From: Lycium barbarum
Lineage: Eukaryota > Streptophyta > Magnoliopsida > Solanales > Solanaceae
Direction: 5' to 3'
DNA: 64,000 nt
Assembly: GCF_019175385.1 (NCBI RefSeq)
Contig: NC_083341.1
Coordinates: 66,993,800-67,057,799 of the forward strand
In this document: positions 1 to 11,792 of the stretch, piece by piece
Layout: each line of letters begins with the position of its first letter
How positions within the stretch are numbered: the stretch's first letter is position 1
The notes under the pieces: generated by a model
The model's database searches: none
Told to the model about the DNA's origin: nothing
The model's input: only the letters and a program-made list of their open reading frames with translations
Program-made: the position numbers and the translations under genes

Positions 1-528
1 GTCTTACATACTCGGTACATTATCCGTACTGACTCCCCGTTGCTCGGGGAGCTGCGTTCATGCCCGCAGGTACAGGGAGACAGACAGGTGGTCCAGCTCA
101 GTAGGATCTCTAGATCTAGCAATGGTCAATACGCTCCATTTGATCTGGAGCTACTGTCAGTTTTGGTATACCACCCTTTTGAGATGTGTATGCATATGGG
201 TATGACGGGGCCCTATCCCGTCCTTTCTATAGCTTTTATTCCTGTAGAGGCGTGTAGACCGTTGTATGTAGTAATCAGGTGATGTGGCCTTTTCGGCTCC
301 TATTCTTTTGTGTACAGTATATGTAGCAGCCTAGCTGGCTTGCACTGTTCTTCTGCATGTCATGTATATGTATGCAGATTGTACAGAGTTTCGATGTTTC
401 CCTCTTATGAGATCAGTTTATGCCATTTATGGGCCTTTGATGTTCAATATGTTTCAGATACGAGTTTAGGGGTGTTTGGTTGCTAGAGGTCAGACTCCCA
501 TCACGGCTCATCGGTTTGGGTCGTGACA
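1..528 (+). mobile_element. Tekay-type LTR, 3' portion (5' LTR of element A, cut by the window edge)
   Basis: The stretch ends in GGGTCGTGACA and is followed 4 bases later by a primer-binding site, so it is the 3' end of a 5' LTR. It carries the conserved hairpin module (stem 33-39 with 45-51) and the second hairpin (204-209 with 217-222) found in the other LTRs of the window. It resembles 3664-4193 closely, roughly 95% by eye. The LTR start lies outside the window. Confidence 0.85.
33..51 (+). promoter_or_regulatory. Conserved LTR hairpin 1, copy in element A
   Basis: CTCCCCG (33-39) pairs with CGGGGAG (45-51) around a TTGCT loop. It is flanked by the conserved words CGTACTGA on the left and CTGCGTT/CATGCCCGCAGGTAC on the right. 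The same module with different stem bases occurs in the other LTRs. Confidence 0.6.
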
Positions 529-532
529 GATG

Positions 533-544
533 TGGTAACAGAGC
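533..544 (+). other. Primer-binding site of element A (initiator-Met tRNA)
   Basis: TGGTAACAGAGC differs at one base from the TGGTATCAGAGC site used by plant elements primed by initiator-Met tRNA. It lies 4 bases after the LTR end. Confidence 0.8.
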
Positions 545-729
545 AGTTCCATCCTAGGGTTGTCCACAGACCGTGTCTAGTAGAGTCTTGTTTATGGGCG
601 TATATTGCACCACACTTATAAACAGAAGGCTACAGGACATTTAGGATGATGTCATTATTTCTCTCTTAGATTGTGCGATAGTGCCCTGTGTTACGCGTTC
701 GCTTATGATGAATTGTTCTGATTTCAGCG

Positions 730-2186
730 ATTCCCCGCAAGAAAGCAACAGCTGCCCAGAAGGGCAAGGGAGTGACAGGTGGGGCCACTAGCTGTACTCG
801 GCAGGCCACGAGGGCCCAGAATGAGATTCTGAGTGAGGGGACGTCTGAGACATCGCATACCTCGCCTCCAGCACCAGCCCAGTTCCTCAGCCGGATGCAG
901 AGGGCCAGGATGTACTGGATGCCGTACGGTTGTTGACCCAATTAGCAGCTGCCCAGGCTCAGCTGTAGAGAGTCGTTGTTGACCAGGCGTACAGGACCAG
1001 TAGTTCGAGGGTTAAGACCTTCCTTGGGTTAGGTCCTCCTGAGGTTTTCGTGGTAAAGCAAAATATGGACCCCCAGGATTTCATTGATGGTATGTAGAGG
1101 ACCTCGAGGTTTATGCACCCGGATGAGGTTGAGTCAGTGGAGCTGGCTTCATATAGACTTCGGGATATTTCGATACAGTGGTATCAGGCATAGGAGTTAT
1201 CTATGGGAGAAAATGCCCCTCCAGCTGTGTGGCGAGAGTTCTCAGATGCTTTTCTTCGCCATTACTTACCTCCAGAGGTCCGACGGGCTCGAGCAGATAG
1301 GTTTCTACGTATTGAGCAGGGCAGTATGAATGTGCAAGAGTATTGTGTACACTTCGATTCCTTGGCTAGATATTCCCCAGCCACGGTGGCTAAGATGGAG
1401 GATAGAGTTCATCGCTTTGTGGCCGGTCTAGGGCCACACTTGATAGATGAGTGCACGACTTCTGCACTACAGGCAGGCATGGACATCTCCTGTATACAAG
1501 CGTATGCACCGAATTTAGAGGATCATAAATGCCAGCGGAGGATAGAGCGTGAGCTTGACCGGAGCCGTGATAAGAGGGCTAGATCTTTTGAGAAGGTTAG
1601 TGAGTTCCGGGGAGGACAGAGACATCAATATCCCGGGTATTCTTATCAGGCGGCAGGGAGTGCACCTCCGCGATTTCCAGGTCCTTGGTTTGACCGGTCT
1701 TCTTATTCTGGAGCGGGCAGTTTTAGAGCATCAGGCTCTCAGTACCGAGCAAAGTCAGGCCAGATGAGGACCCCTTTGCCGCGAAGTACCCAGTGTGGCA
1801 AGTTACATGCAGGTCAGTGTCGGCTGGGTTCAGATGGTTGCTATACTTGTGGGCAGTCAGGCCACAGGATGAGGGAGTGCCCGATGGGGGTTGGTACAGG
1901 TATGGTTCAGCTTACAGGGTCTGTGGCTGGCTCTTCTTCTGCAGTACGCCCTTCAGGGAAAGTTTTTCCGGCGCCAGCAGGGCGAGGTAGAGGGAGGAGT
2001 GGAGCATCTAGCTCGAGCGATCCTCAGCGCCGCGTGTATACATTGGCTGGTAGAAAGGACCGCGAGATGTCTCCCGATATTGTAAGAGGTATATTATCTG
2101 TTTCCTCCCATGATGTTTACGCATTGATTGACCCAGGTTCCACTTTATCATATGTTACGCCCTTTGTTGCCACCAAGTTTGGATAG
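730..2186 (+). pseudogene. gag: Tekay/Del gag and protease, degraded
   Basis: Structural protein and aspartic protease of a chromovirus. The expected start codon at 730 reads ATT instead of ATG, and the N-terminal part is broken by stops. A 327-codon frame from 1203 to 2186 covers the capsid core, a glycine/arginine-rich linker, a CCHC knuckle (CYTCGQSGHRMREC, about residue 213) and the start of the protease with the catalytic Asp in IDPGSTLSY (about residue 310). It ends in TAG, and the next stretch of protease is readable downstream. An upstream TTTCAG at 722-727 could be a splice acceptor. Gag would package genomic RNA into particles, but this copy is non-functional. Confidence 0.85.
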
Positions 2187-2988
2187 GGCCCGAGTTGGCT
2201 ATGCCTTTTGAGGCATCTATGCCAGTTGGTGATTCGGTTATAGCTAGGTGGGTATACCGAGACTATGTTGTTATAGTTTGTGACCGCCATACCGTAGCAG
2301 ATCTAATTGAGTTAGTTATGGGCATGGACTGATTGGCTTCTTGTTATGCTAATGTTGATTGTAGAGCAAGGATGGTGCGATTCCAGTTTCCAGGCGAGCC
2401 AGTCCTAGAGTGGATGGGCAATGCTGCTTCGCCTAGGGGTAGGTTTATTTCCTTCCTGAAGGCAGAAAGAATGATCCGAAAATGGTATATTTTTCACCTA
2501 GTTCGAGTTCAAGATGTGCAAGCAGAGTCGCTGACTCTTCAGTCTATTCCTATGGTTAATGAGTTCCCAAAAGTATTTCCAGACGAGCTTCCAGGCATTC
2601 CCCCAGAGAAGGATATTAATTTTACTATTGACCTATTGCCAGACACTCAACCAATATCTAATCCTCCTTATAGGATGGCACTTGCGGAGTTGAAAGAATT
2701 GAAAGAGCAGTTGAAAGATTTGCTCGAAAAGGGCTTTATCACGCCTAGTACATCACCGTGGGGAGCGCTGGTGTTATTTGTAAGAAAGAAGGATGGCTCT
2801 TTGCGAATGTGTATTGATTATAGGCAATTGAACAGAGTGACTGTAACGAATAAATATCCGCTCCCGAGGATCGATGATTTATTCGATCAGTTACAAGACG
2901 CTAAATATTTCTCGAACATAGACTTGAGATCAGGATATCACCAGGTTAGGGTCAAGGAAAAGGACATTCCTAAGACGGATAAGTACAC
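2187..2988 (+). pseudogene. pol: Tekay/Del reverse transcriptase, N-terminal part, truncated
   Basis: An open frame from 2333 carries the end of the protease and the start of RT, including [22 protein letters not shown], the [12 protein letters not shown] segment and DLRSGYHQV. The protease landmark MGMDWL has become MGMD-stop. The sequence breaks at about 2988, soon after IPKT, and joins LTR-like DNA. The catalytic YxDD box, RNase H and integrase are therefore absent. This is a deletion remnant, not a working polymerase. Confidence 0.85.
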
Positions 2989-4193
2989 TTCCAGGTATGT
3001 TAAGGTCATTCTTTTCTTCTTTTGGCATGACCCTATGATATGATCCAACAAGCGAGTAAGCGACCTTCCATATTACTCTACTCGTAGAAGCATTAGAAGT
3101 ACTTCAGTCTTTGATGTTCATGTACCCCATTTATGAGTAATCCTTCTGTTTATGGGTCCAGTCTTATGTAGCTAGTTCTGTGCATACAGTGTATTCATGC
3201 ATTACATTCATTATATATTTATGTACATTGACCCGTGACTAGAAGGCGTTATATACGCGAATATTAGATATATGTAATGTATAAGGAGAGATATAGGCGT
3301 TATATACACATTACTACTATGATGATGATATTGATTATGGCAACAGAGGAGCTAATATGATATGACGAGATGCCATAGAGGCTTACAGGTGTTATATACT
3401 CACATACATCAGGCGTTATATAAGCACACATATCAGGCTTTATACACGCACACATATCAGGCGTTATATACACACACATATAGATGCACGACCATCATTG
3501 ATAAGTATGAGCATGCATATTATGTGCCCACAGAGACATTGTCAGTTATGCAGATTTATGCAGATTTAGGCAGATACTAGTTCATACAAGTACATGCAGT
3601 CAGTCATTTTAGTGTATGAGTTCAGATCTTATCCATGATTCTTATGTATATATGTTGTTCTTATGCCTTACATACTCGGTACATTATCCGTACAGACTCC
3701 CCGTTGCTCGGGGAGGCTGCGTTCATGCCCGCAGGTACAGGGAGAAAGATAGGTGGTCCAGCTCAGTAGGACCTCTAGATCTAGCAGTGGTCAGTACACT
3801 CCATTTGATCCGGAGCTACAGTCAATTTTAGTATGCCACCCTTTTGAGATGTGTATGCATATGGGTATGACGGGGCCCTGTCCCGTCCTTTCTGTAGCTT
3901 TTATTCCAGTAGAGGTGTGTAGACAGTTGTATGTAGTAGTCAGATGATGTAGCCTTGTCGGCTCCTATTCTTTTGTGTACAGTATATGTAGCAGCCTAGC
4001 TGGCTTGCACTGTTCTTCCGCATGTCGTGTATATATATGCAAATTGTACAGAGTTCCAATGTTTCCCTCTTATGAGATCAATTTATGCCATTTATGGGCC
4101 TTTGATGTTCAGTATGTTTCAGATACGAGTTTAGGGGTTTTTGGTTGCTAGAGGTCAGATTCCCGTCATGGCTCATCGGTTTGGGTGGTGACA
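2989..4193 (+). mobile_element. Tekay-type LTR fragment, 5'-truncated
   Basis: The fragment begins near the conserved AGGTATGT-TTTTGGCATG module and ends in GGTGGTGACA at 4193. Its last 530 bases match 1-528. It carries hairpin 1 (3697-3703 with 3709-3715) and hairpin 2 (3869-3874 with 3882-3887). Its 5' start is missing because it is fused directly to the truncated RT. A primer site follows it, so it behaves as a 5' LTR rather than an ordinary 3' LTR. Confidence 0.75.
3386..3481 (+). repeat. 24-bp tandem repeat, four copies
   Basis: Copies begin with CAGGYGTTATA or CAGGCTTTATA at 3386, 3410, 3434 and 3458, each followed by a TACACACACATAT-like tail. Because 24 is a multiple of three it produces an eight-residue repeat in one frame, which does not indicate a gene. 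Confidence 0.8.
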
Positions 4194-4197
4194 GAAG

Positions 4198-4255
4198 TGG
4201 TATCAGAGCAGTTCCGTCCTAGGGTTGTCTACAGACCGTGTCTAGTAGAGTCTAG
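4198..4255 (+). other. Second primer-binding site and leader stub
   Basis: A perfect TGGTATCAGAGC (4198-4209) follows the LTR fragment. The leader words matching 545-590 then run to about 4255, where the sequence switches abruptly to a minus-strand LTR. This is a recombination junction. Confidence 0.8.
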
Positions 4256-5309
4256 TTTTCCCAATTTGTCAACCAATCATAACAACATCCATAATACCAA
4301 GATCAAAGAATTATATTCAATTTAATCTCAAATTAATCCAAAATTCTCTTTCAAACTCACCTTATGGCCATCAACTTCAATTCAACTCTTTATAATTTTT
4401 CTCCTATATTCTTTCCTTTCTAAGAATTTCTAAACCTTTACATCATCTCAATCATGTAAATAATAACAAGAAAAACGTACCTTATTGTAGAAGAAATTCA
4501 CTCTATTCACCCCTTACAAAGATCAAGTTCATCACCCCCTTCAAGAGAAACAAGAACAATTATCTTCCATAAATTTTCCTTGAGGTTTTGATGTCTCTTG
4601 ATGATATGGAAAGGTTTTGGATGATTATGGAAGGTTTGGAAGGAATATGGAGGATTATGGAAAGGTATAGAAAATTATGGAGAGTTATGGAAAATTATAG
4701 AACTCTCAAAAAGTGTGAGGGATGAGAAAATGGTGAAAAACGATGAAAATTAATGGGTTGAAGGGGTATTTATAAGTGTGGTTCGGGTCGGGTACTGTAG
4801 CACCCGGGTACTATAGTAGTGCGTTTCTGCTCCGTCAGCCTAACTTGTAACGTCCATAATTCTCTACTCTGATGTCATATTGACAAGCGGTTTGTTACGT
4901 TGGAAACTAGACTCGACAGAATTCATTTTAGGATTTTGAAACAACTTAAAACTCCTAATATACTAGGAGGTATACCCCTCCAAAGTTGACTAAAAATCTG
5001 CCCAAAATCCTGCCAACTTTTTCCAAATTTTCGTCAAATTTATTTTCTTCGATTTGCTTGATCTCGGAATCTTCCGAAACTCTCCATACATGATATTTAT
5101 CATTAATCATACTTGATAATGGTCATGTCCTTTGGTTCCAAGGTTGTCCTTCCCGGTTACGACTTACAGGATCATAAGTCATCCTTTACTTAAACAATAT
5201 ACTTAATAATGCTTCATTCCTCACAATCTAAAGTTGTTTTACCTAGCCATAGCTCGACATACATACAATCAAATTTAACCAGTGCTTCTCCGAGGTAAGG
5301 GGTTTAACA
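4256..5309 (-). mobile_element. 3' LTR fragment of element B
   Basis: It matches 13581-14636 nearly base for base and ends in the LTR terminus (TGTTAA on the minus strand). The part equivalent to 11966-13580 is missing. A splice-donor-like AAG|GTACGT lies on the minus strand at 4480, at the LTR position where most copies have one. Confidence 0.85.
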
Positions 5310-6707
5310 TCCTCCCTCTCTTTAGAAAGATTCATCTTCGAATGTTTAGCTCTTAGGGATTTCTACAAAAAAATTTGCCAGAGTTTCCCCTGTAATTGTA
5401 CCATTACAATCTTGTCACAACAACCCAAAATATGCAATGCTTCACAGGGCTACAACATCAATATCCATACTGGCCACGTACGACCAAGAAATCCTTCAAG
5501 GAAGCAGTACATGCCTAAGGGTGTTGGTGTCTCTATCTGGACCTCCTATGGGAAGATGTTACATCATTCCTTGTCTGCATACCGTTTGGTTGTATTGGCA
5601 CTGAACGAATCATCCAGTTAGCTTGTATTTTCCTTAACCCCTTTCGGGTTTTCTCACTCTGAATCTCTGGCATTCCTAGTTTTGCTACAATAGTATTCGA
5701 TGATCCTTTGGGCTAGAGAGCGCCTCAGTTTCCGATGACTAATCTTTATTGGATTCCTTGGTTTCTTTATATAAGCAATGCCATGGTTTCTTCTTAATAC
5801 ATAAGAAATTATTCCTCGTGCAACTACTAGCTCATAATCCTTACGTACTTATGGACTCTATATTCACGACTTTACAATTCGTTTGGTATCTTTTGATTAC
5901 CGTGGTTTACCACCAATATGAGTACTTTCGAGTTTGTTAAATTTCTTGCTCGATTGATTCTTGGATGTTATTCTTCTTATTTTAAGGACAACCTCAGAAA
6001 CTGGTAATATGGTATCTCTTGCTTTCCTATAGCAACTAAATCGATCCCCCCGGTATTCTATTTTTCAGTTAATATAACCCTGAAATTTCCTTTTACCACC
6101 CGCTTTACCTAATCCTCGCTTTTATTTTATGCTCTGTCTGGGCTATCAGTAATTCTTATACTTACATCTAGAATATCTCAAGTCCCTTCTTCAATGATCT
6201 CCTTTTTTTTTCAGTACTATCCTAGTCGATGTACTATCGCAGTCGATGTACTATCGCATCCATTTTTCGATGACCTGTTTTTTATTTATTTGCTTAGCTC
6301 ATACTGTGTTGTAGTCTGCCTTTATTAGGTGGTCGTACCATAGCCAGGCGTCATAGTTATTCCAATATCTTATCAATCTTTGTCCCTTCCTTATCCTCCC
6401 CTCCACACCGTAACTTGTTCATATTTTTTACATATCCCTCGTAGAATCATCCTATTTTCTTTGTGATCGAATTTCCATACACTTTATCAAGACTCTTATC
6501 CCCTGTTATAGACGTGTTGTCTCTTTCCAGACTTGTTAGCCTATTAGCCTTCATCTTATCCTTAGTGGCTATTTCACTCAACATTTATCTTAGTCTACCA
6601 TCTACTTCGAATACCATCATACTCAATCCTTCCCTGCTTCCTCATTTCTGAACTTCCTATTACACCTCTTTTTTTTCGAATTCCTAGGTAATTTCTTATT
6701 TCTTAGT
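5310..6707 (-). mobile_element. Element B internal filler, left part
   Basis: Starting at the LTR edge there is a polypurine-like tract (minus strand), then a decayed inverted repeat (5328-5345) typical of the pre-polypurine region. The rest has no extended homology to pol. It aligns with 52257-54280 of the element at 49945-58000, for example at the CACAGGGCTACAAC words near 5443 and the CATACTCAATCCTTC words near 6618. Short open frames here are not supported as genes. Confidence 0.6.
6703..6707. repeat. Target-site duplication of solo LTR, left copy (TTAGT)
   Basis: TTAGT sits directly before the LTR terminus and is repeated exactly at 9454-9458. Confidence 0.85.
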
Positions 6708-7380
6708 TGTCACGACCCGACTAGGGGCCATGACGGGTACCCGGGGCTAACCACCGAGCACCACTCATTCTATTGCTTATCATACTCATTAAGCGTACAT
6801 TCATTAATATAATGCTCGAATCATAGGAAAACCATTTTTCATTTGGAACCATAATTACTTTCATATACATAAGTTGTTCGGCTATCAAAATAATAATATA
6901 AATACAATAGTAACATCATGAGACCATACTACCCACACATGCGTATTTACGAGCCTCTACTAGAGTACTAGACATACGGACGGGACAAGACCCCGTCGTG
7001 CCCAAAATACATATACATATGTATACACAAAAGAATAAACCAAATAGCACCTCCGGAATAATGGAGTGCTCCTGTAAATATGCTAATAACTTCTACGAGT
7101 CTGGATCATCTCCTTGTCTACCTGTGGGCATGAACACAGCGTCCAAAGAAAACGGGCGTCAGTACGAACATTGTACTGAGTATGTAAGGCATGAATCAAA
7201 TGAACATAATAGAGAAATCATAAGTCATAAGGCAAAGATACAACCTGCGTAACTTTTAAGGGTAGATACATTTCATACATACATCATATTTATAATCATA
7301 GTACATGTATCATCATAGCGCATAAATCATCGTATCATATAAATCATCATCGTTAACCCGCGTCCAGGTAACCATCATAA

Positions 7381-7545
7381 GCCGCCCACTAGTGGTGATC
7401 ATGCCCGGCCCTCTAGGCTTGGTGTAAACATAGCAGCCCGCCTTAGCAGTGACATGCCCGGCCATTTAGGCACGGTGGAATCGTATGCAGCCCGCCTTCG
7501 CGGTGACATGCTCGTCTAACTAGGCATGGTGGAATCGTATCGTCA
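7381..7545 (-). repeat. Three-copy LTR-internal repeat of about 55 bp
   Basis: GCAGCCCGCCTTAGCGGTGA-like and CATGCCCGGCC-like words recur three times with moderate divergence. A sister array with cleaner copies lies at 44761-44920 in another LTR. Confidence 0.75.
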
Positions 7546-8817
7546 CATAATTAACATAAACTCATCATTATAATACATATCATAGGCATATCATGACCTT
7601 ATCATAACCTTAGCATTATCATACATTCATCATTAATCCTACATTAAAACTTGGAGATAACCATGGCTATGTTGGGGTTACATGAGGTCGTGAACCCCCG
7701 ACTACGTTATGGAGTAATTATAATCGTCATGTCTCACCTTGAAGGGACTAGAATTTTAAGGTGAGTGTACATAAGGAAGATCATCAATGGAACCATACTT
7801 AGAAGCATTAGCTTCATGGACATTTTATATTACTCTAGGATTCTTCATACTTATATTCATCATCATCATTAACATGCTCGTATCGTATCTCCTTTCTTTG
7901 CCATGTGCGTAGATAGCTTTTTATAGTCATGAACTCATAATTTCCGTTATTTAGGAAGATCATGGAAAGATAGGAAGATTTATGTCATAGGAGTCATGCC
8001 ATATAAAGAAGGGATTAGCCTTACATACCTCTTTCGTTTAGCTATTCTATCGTTTGATCGTTCTTCTTCGTTGTTCGCGTTTGTACCTTCAAGAAAAGTT
8101 CATACTCACATTAAATAATTGATAACATAAGCGTGTTTGAACTAAGGCTAGAGAAAATTGAGCAACATCTCCTTTGTTTCTATTACTTTCTCCATATCTT
8201 ATATCAATTCCCTAACATCCATAACAACATTCACAATATTATAGGCAACAATCATTATTCATCTTCATTACCCACATTTCACAATTTCACTTCAATTCCT
8301 CCATAATCATGGTCATGGTTCATTATTGTGTTCTCTCACATATAATACTTACCCCATGTTCTAAATATCATTTATAGCTTACTCATAATCACCACACATC
8401 AATATTCATGATTCACTCCAAACTACTACTCAAAATGTCACTATTCCCATATTCATAACCCATTTTCTATACCCTTCTACAATACAAGTGTTTCAACCTT
8501 TCAATACCTTAAATAACATGAAAATACCATAAAACTTACCTTAGATAGTGTAGGAATGAGCCTTGATTTGAAATATTTCTCTTGCACCAAAACCCTAGTT
8601 CACTTCCATTGATATTCCTTGGCTTGGATGAACTTTAATGTGTCTCTTACACTTAATTTTGTGGGTTTGATGAAGTGGATCCTTAGTTTCACTTGGATTC
8701 TTGTATATGAAGTGTGCGGAAGTTTCTAGAGAAGTCTTGAGTCATGGAGGAGAAATGAGAATGAAATAAATGAACTTGGGTGCTCTTTTTATAAATTAAA
8801 AATCTGTCCCAACATTA

Positions 8818-9115
8818 TTATACGGACACTTATACGGTCCGTATAAGTGACCGTCAAATCGCTTCATCAACCATCCTTTTCTGTGTCAATTATACGGCAC
8901 ATTATACGGTCTGTATGATGTTATACGGTCCGTATAAGTGACCGTCAAATCACCCCATCAACAACTTCATTCTGTAACCATTATACGGCACATTATACGG
9001 TTCGTATAATTTTATACGGTCCGTATAAGTGACCGTATAATCCCATCAATGAGGGACCTTCACTGTGATGGTTCTGTGGACCATTATACGGACCGTATAA
9101 TTGGTCGTATAATCT
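8818..9115 (-). promoter_or_regulatory. Array of TATACGGTCCGTATA palindromes in U3
   Basis: At least eight full or half copies of the perfect palindrome TATACGGACCGTATA or close variants occur, several followed by AGTGACCGTCAAATC. They lie directly upstream of the minus-strand TATA-like box near 8790, the position expected of promoter or enhancer elements. Confidence 0.6.
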
Positions 9116-9453
9116 GTCTCTTCTCTAATTTTATTCTCGTTACTTCGTTTGATCTCAAATCTTTATGGAACCTTCTTGATACTTGTTTGACACCTCGTTA
9201 ACAATCTAAGGGACATTATAACTCTTCTCCAAAACATCATTAAGCTATCATTAATTCGATACTCGTAAATCTTACCCGACACACAACATATACCTTGTTT
9301 TCCTTAACAACCTTCCGTCTTCTACCACACATGTCTTTGAAATCTTATTTAAAATCATCAAACGTTATTTCTTACTTATTAAAACATCGTATACATTGTG
9401 CCCTTCGTTAGTCTACTCACTGTACGTTAACGAAAAATTTCCGGGGTGTAACA

Positions 9454-10218
9454 TTAGTGTACTCCTTTTCAATCTTTATTTAGTCATGCACATGACTGGC
9501 TGGGTATTGTCATCATCAAATCATCATTTCATCTTATTGGCCTGCCAGTGTAGTATCCCTTTGAGGTGGTTTCCAATTCCCTTTATTGCCATATTTCTAT
9601 CTCTTAACAAGGCCTACTTCTGGTCCAAAACTCGTTTATCTCATCTTTCCCCACTTCCTCATCATGATGGTATCTGGCACCAATTATGATTCTCAAAATA
9701 TACCCTGATTGTTAACGTTCCTCCTTCTCTTTGCCACATAAACACTCGGTCTTTAAACAAACCTGTTTTAAACTACAAATTCATCTTCTCAATGGAGGGT
9801 ACATCTTATATCAATTCGCGATTTCCACTCATTCACCTACCATTACATAACCAATCTCTTCAACACATCATTCAAACCCTTCATTAGGCATTCAGCCTTA
9901 TATTACTAATTCAATAGTCTTATAACAAGAAGACTTCTGAAAAAGAATCTTTTTGCACCTTAGTCTTAACTTTGTCTCATATTCATATATCCCTATACCC
10001 GTACCTCCGTACAACATACTTGCTAATATACTTTATATGATAAGTCGATATCTAGCTCTTTTGGCATGCACATCATCCTCTTACCTCTTCTACTGCTTCG
10101 TACTCACAACTTATTAGCTTATTTATGCTCAAGGATCATGCCTAAATATATACTTATCCCTTCCATTTCATACTTCAAACAGAAGTTACAACTCCTATCT
10201 AATCGTATTGACGTCTCA
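9454..10218 (-). mobile_element. Element B internal filler, right part
   Basis: It continues 5310-6707 after the solo LTR. It aligns with about 54290-55260 of the other minus-strand element, sharing for example the TTTAGTCATGCACATGACTG words at 9479. No protein domain is recognisable on either strand. Confidence 0.6.
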
Positions 10219-11765
10219 CTAATGGAACACTTTGAAAGATTTAATCAACTCAAGTTTCGCTCCGGTCCCACGAGCAATATAAGAAGTAGCATGTAGCAAT
10301 GTATAACTCCGGTCAATCAATGCACATATATCATGAGAGAATATTGGCAATATACTTGTGTCAGCATCGGGGGAGGACTCAAGATCCTGTCGTCCAGCTA
10401 GTGCATAGATACAGTTTTGAGGGCCACTTGAATTGGATGCTCCTCCCTTACCTCTATCGCGACCTACTGGCACCTGCGAACCTTGCCCCACCGGGCGTAT
10501 GGACGATGAAGAGCCAACCGTTGATCCTGTGGGCTGAGCCTTATTTCCTCCATTCCTTAACGGACCATCGCGCATCATATGACCAATCCGACCGCAGGCG
10601 TAGCAAGCGCCTGAACCTACGCGGCACTGCCCAGAGTGCGGCCTGCCCCACTGAGCACATCGAGGTAAAGGTGGTCTCACCCGGCCTGAATCATCCCTAT
10701 ACTAGGAGCCCAAAACTCTAGAGATTTTTCCCAGTCCAGAATAAATAGGACGATCAAATATCTTGCCCGCAAATCAAGGGGGTGCGCTGGCTACTGATTG
10801 TCCTGAATACCTGGAATATTGCTGTTTCTGTCCTCCTCTATACTCTTTGCTAGCACCAAAAGATCTGGCCCTTTTTCTGTGCCCCCTATCAGAATCACGT
10901 TCACCTCCCTGTGGCTGCTGCTGCTCCTCCGGGTTCTGGGCATGGGCCTGAATATGAGCAATATCCATCCCGTCTTGAAGTGAGGCCGTCAAGCATTCCT
11001 TAAACATATGTGGCTCCAACCCACTCACACATCGATGCACACAATCTCCCATGTTGGCTACCATAGCTGGGGCGTACCTGGCTAAAGAATTAGAGTGGAG
11101 GCTGTATTCCAGAGCACTCATATTCCTTGCTAGAGATTTAAAAATTTATCGGCTCGGGCCCGTCGAACCTCTGGTGGTAGGTAATGTCGCAAAAAGGCAT
11201 CTGTAAATTCTTGCCAAGTTGGGAGAGGTGCATTTTCCTTCCTTGAAGATATCCAATTATTTTACCATAAAACGAAAACATCCCGCAACCTGTAGGATGC
11301 CAACTCCACTGACTCTGTATCTGAAGCATGTATTATCTGTAGTGTCCTCTGCATCTCATCTATAAAACCTTGCGGGTCTTCATCTGGTTTCGATCCATAG
11401 AATTCTGAAGGATTCAGACTGATAAAATCGCGGGCTCTTGCACTCACCGCCCTATCACCCTTGCCCGCACCTTTCCACTGAGCCTGCGCGGCAACCAACT
11501 GGGTCAGTAACAGAATAGCTTCTGTCATCTGCTGGCCCGGAGCTCCTGGCGGTGGAACTGGAGGTGCTGGGGCCGGAGCTGAAGTTCTTTCCTGCCCCGC
11601 TGACGAGGGTGAAACATGAGAGGTCCGGGAGGGAACCTCGTTATGAGACTCACCCTCTTCTACCTCTACCGGTGGCTCCCGTTCAACTCTCCTTTCGGCC
11701 ACCATCTTGCCCCTCTGGCCGCTGTAGCTTTCCTCTTCACAGACATTGCTGAAATCATAACACAC
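10219..11765 (-). pseudogene. gag: Tekay-like gag with defective protease start, element B
   Basis: Three minus-strand frames make up one broken gag. 11765-11262 encodes a Pro/Ala-rich N-terminus, then FYGSKPDEDPQGFIDEM of the capsid domain. 11121-10774 encodes [15 protein letters not shown] and an Arg/Gln-rich linker. 10680-10219 encodes the knuckle CYACGRIGHMMRDG, whose last Cys is Gly, and the protease start. The protease motif is ALIDRSYTLL rather than IDPGSTLSY, so the active-site loop is destroyed although the Asp remains. The parts are joined by frameshifts near 11280 and 10700. It is unlikely to make a functional capsid. Confidence 0.85.
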
Positions 11766-11773
11766 GATTAGAA

Positions 11774-11792
11774 GGGGGGGGGGGGGGGGGGG
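11774..11792 (+). repeat. Homopolymer run of 19 G
   Basis: An uninterrupted G run lies just upstream (minus strand) of the gag start of element B. It would read as poly-C in the transcript leader. It could be a natural slippage tract or partly an assembly artefact. Confidence 0.9.

Larger units (their letters stand above)
6708..9453 (-). mobile_element. Solo LTR, Tekay type, 2746 bp, nested in element B
   Basis: On the minus strand it begins TGTTACACCCCGG and ends GGGTCGTGACA, with no internal region or second LTR. A perfect 5-bp TTAGT duplication flanks it, and element B filler resumes on the far side. Internal landmarks on the minus strand are palindrome arrays (8818-9115), a TATA-like box (about 8785-8796), a donor-like AAG|GTAAGT (8535-8541), the AGGTATGTAAGGCTA module (about 8018-8033), a three-copy repeat (7381-7545) and hairpin module 1 (about 7110-7195). 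It formed by recombination between the two LTRs of a full element. Confidence 0.9.

Noticed and set aside
3362..3580. Small protein with an eight-residue Tyr-Thr-His repeat
   Set aside because: It is a by-product of the 24-bp tandem repeat in an LTR fragment.
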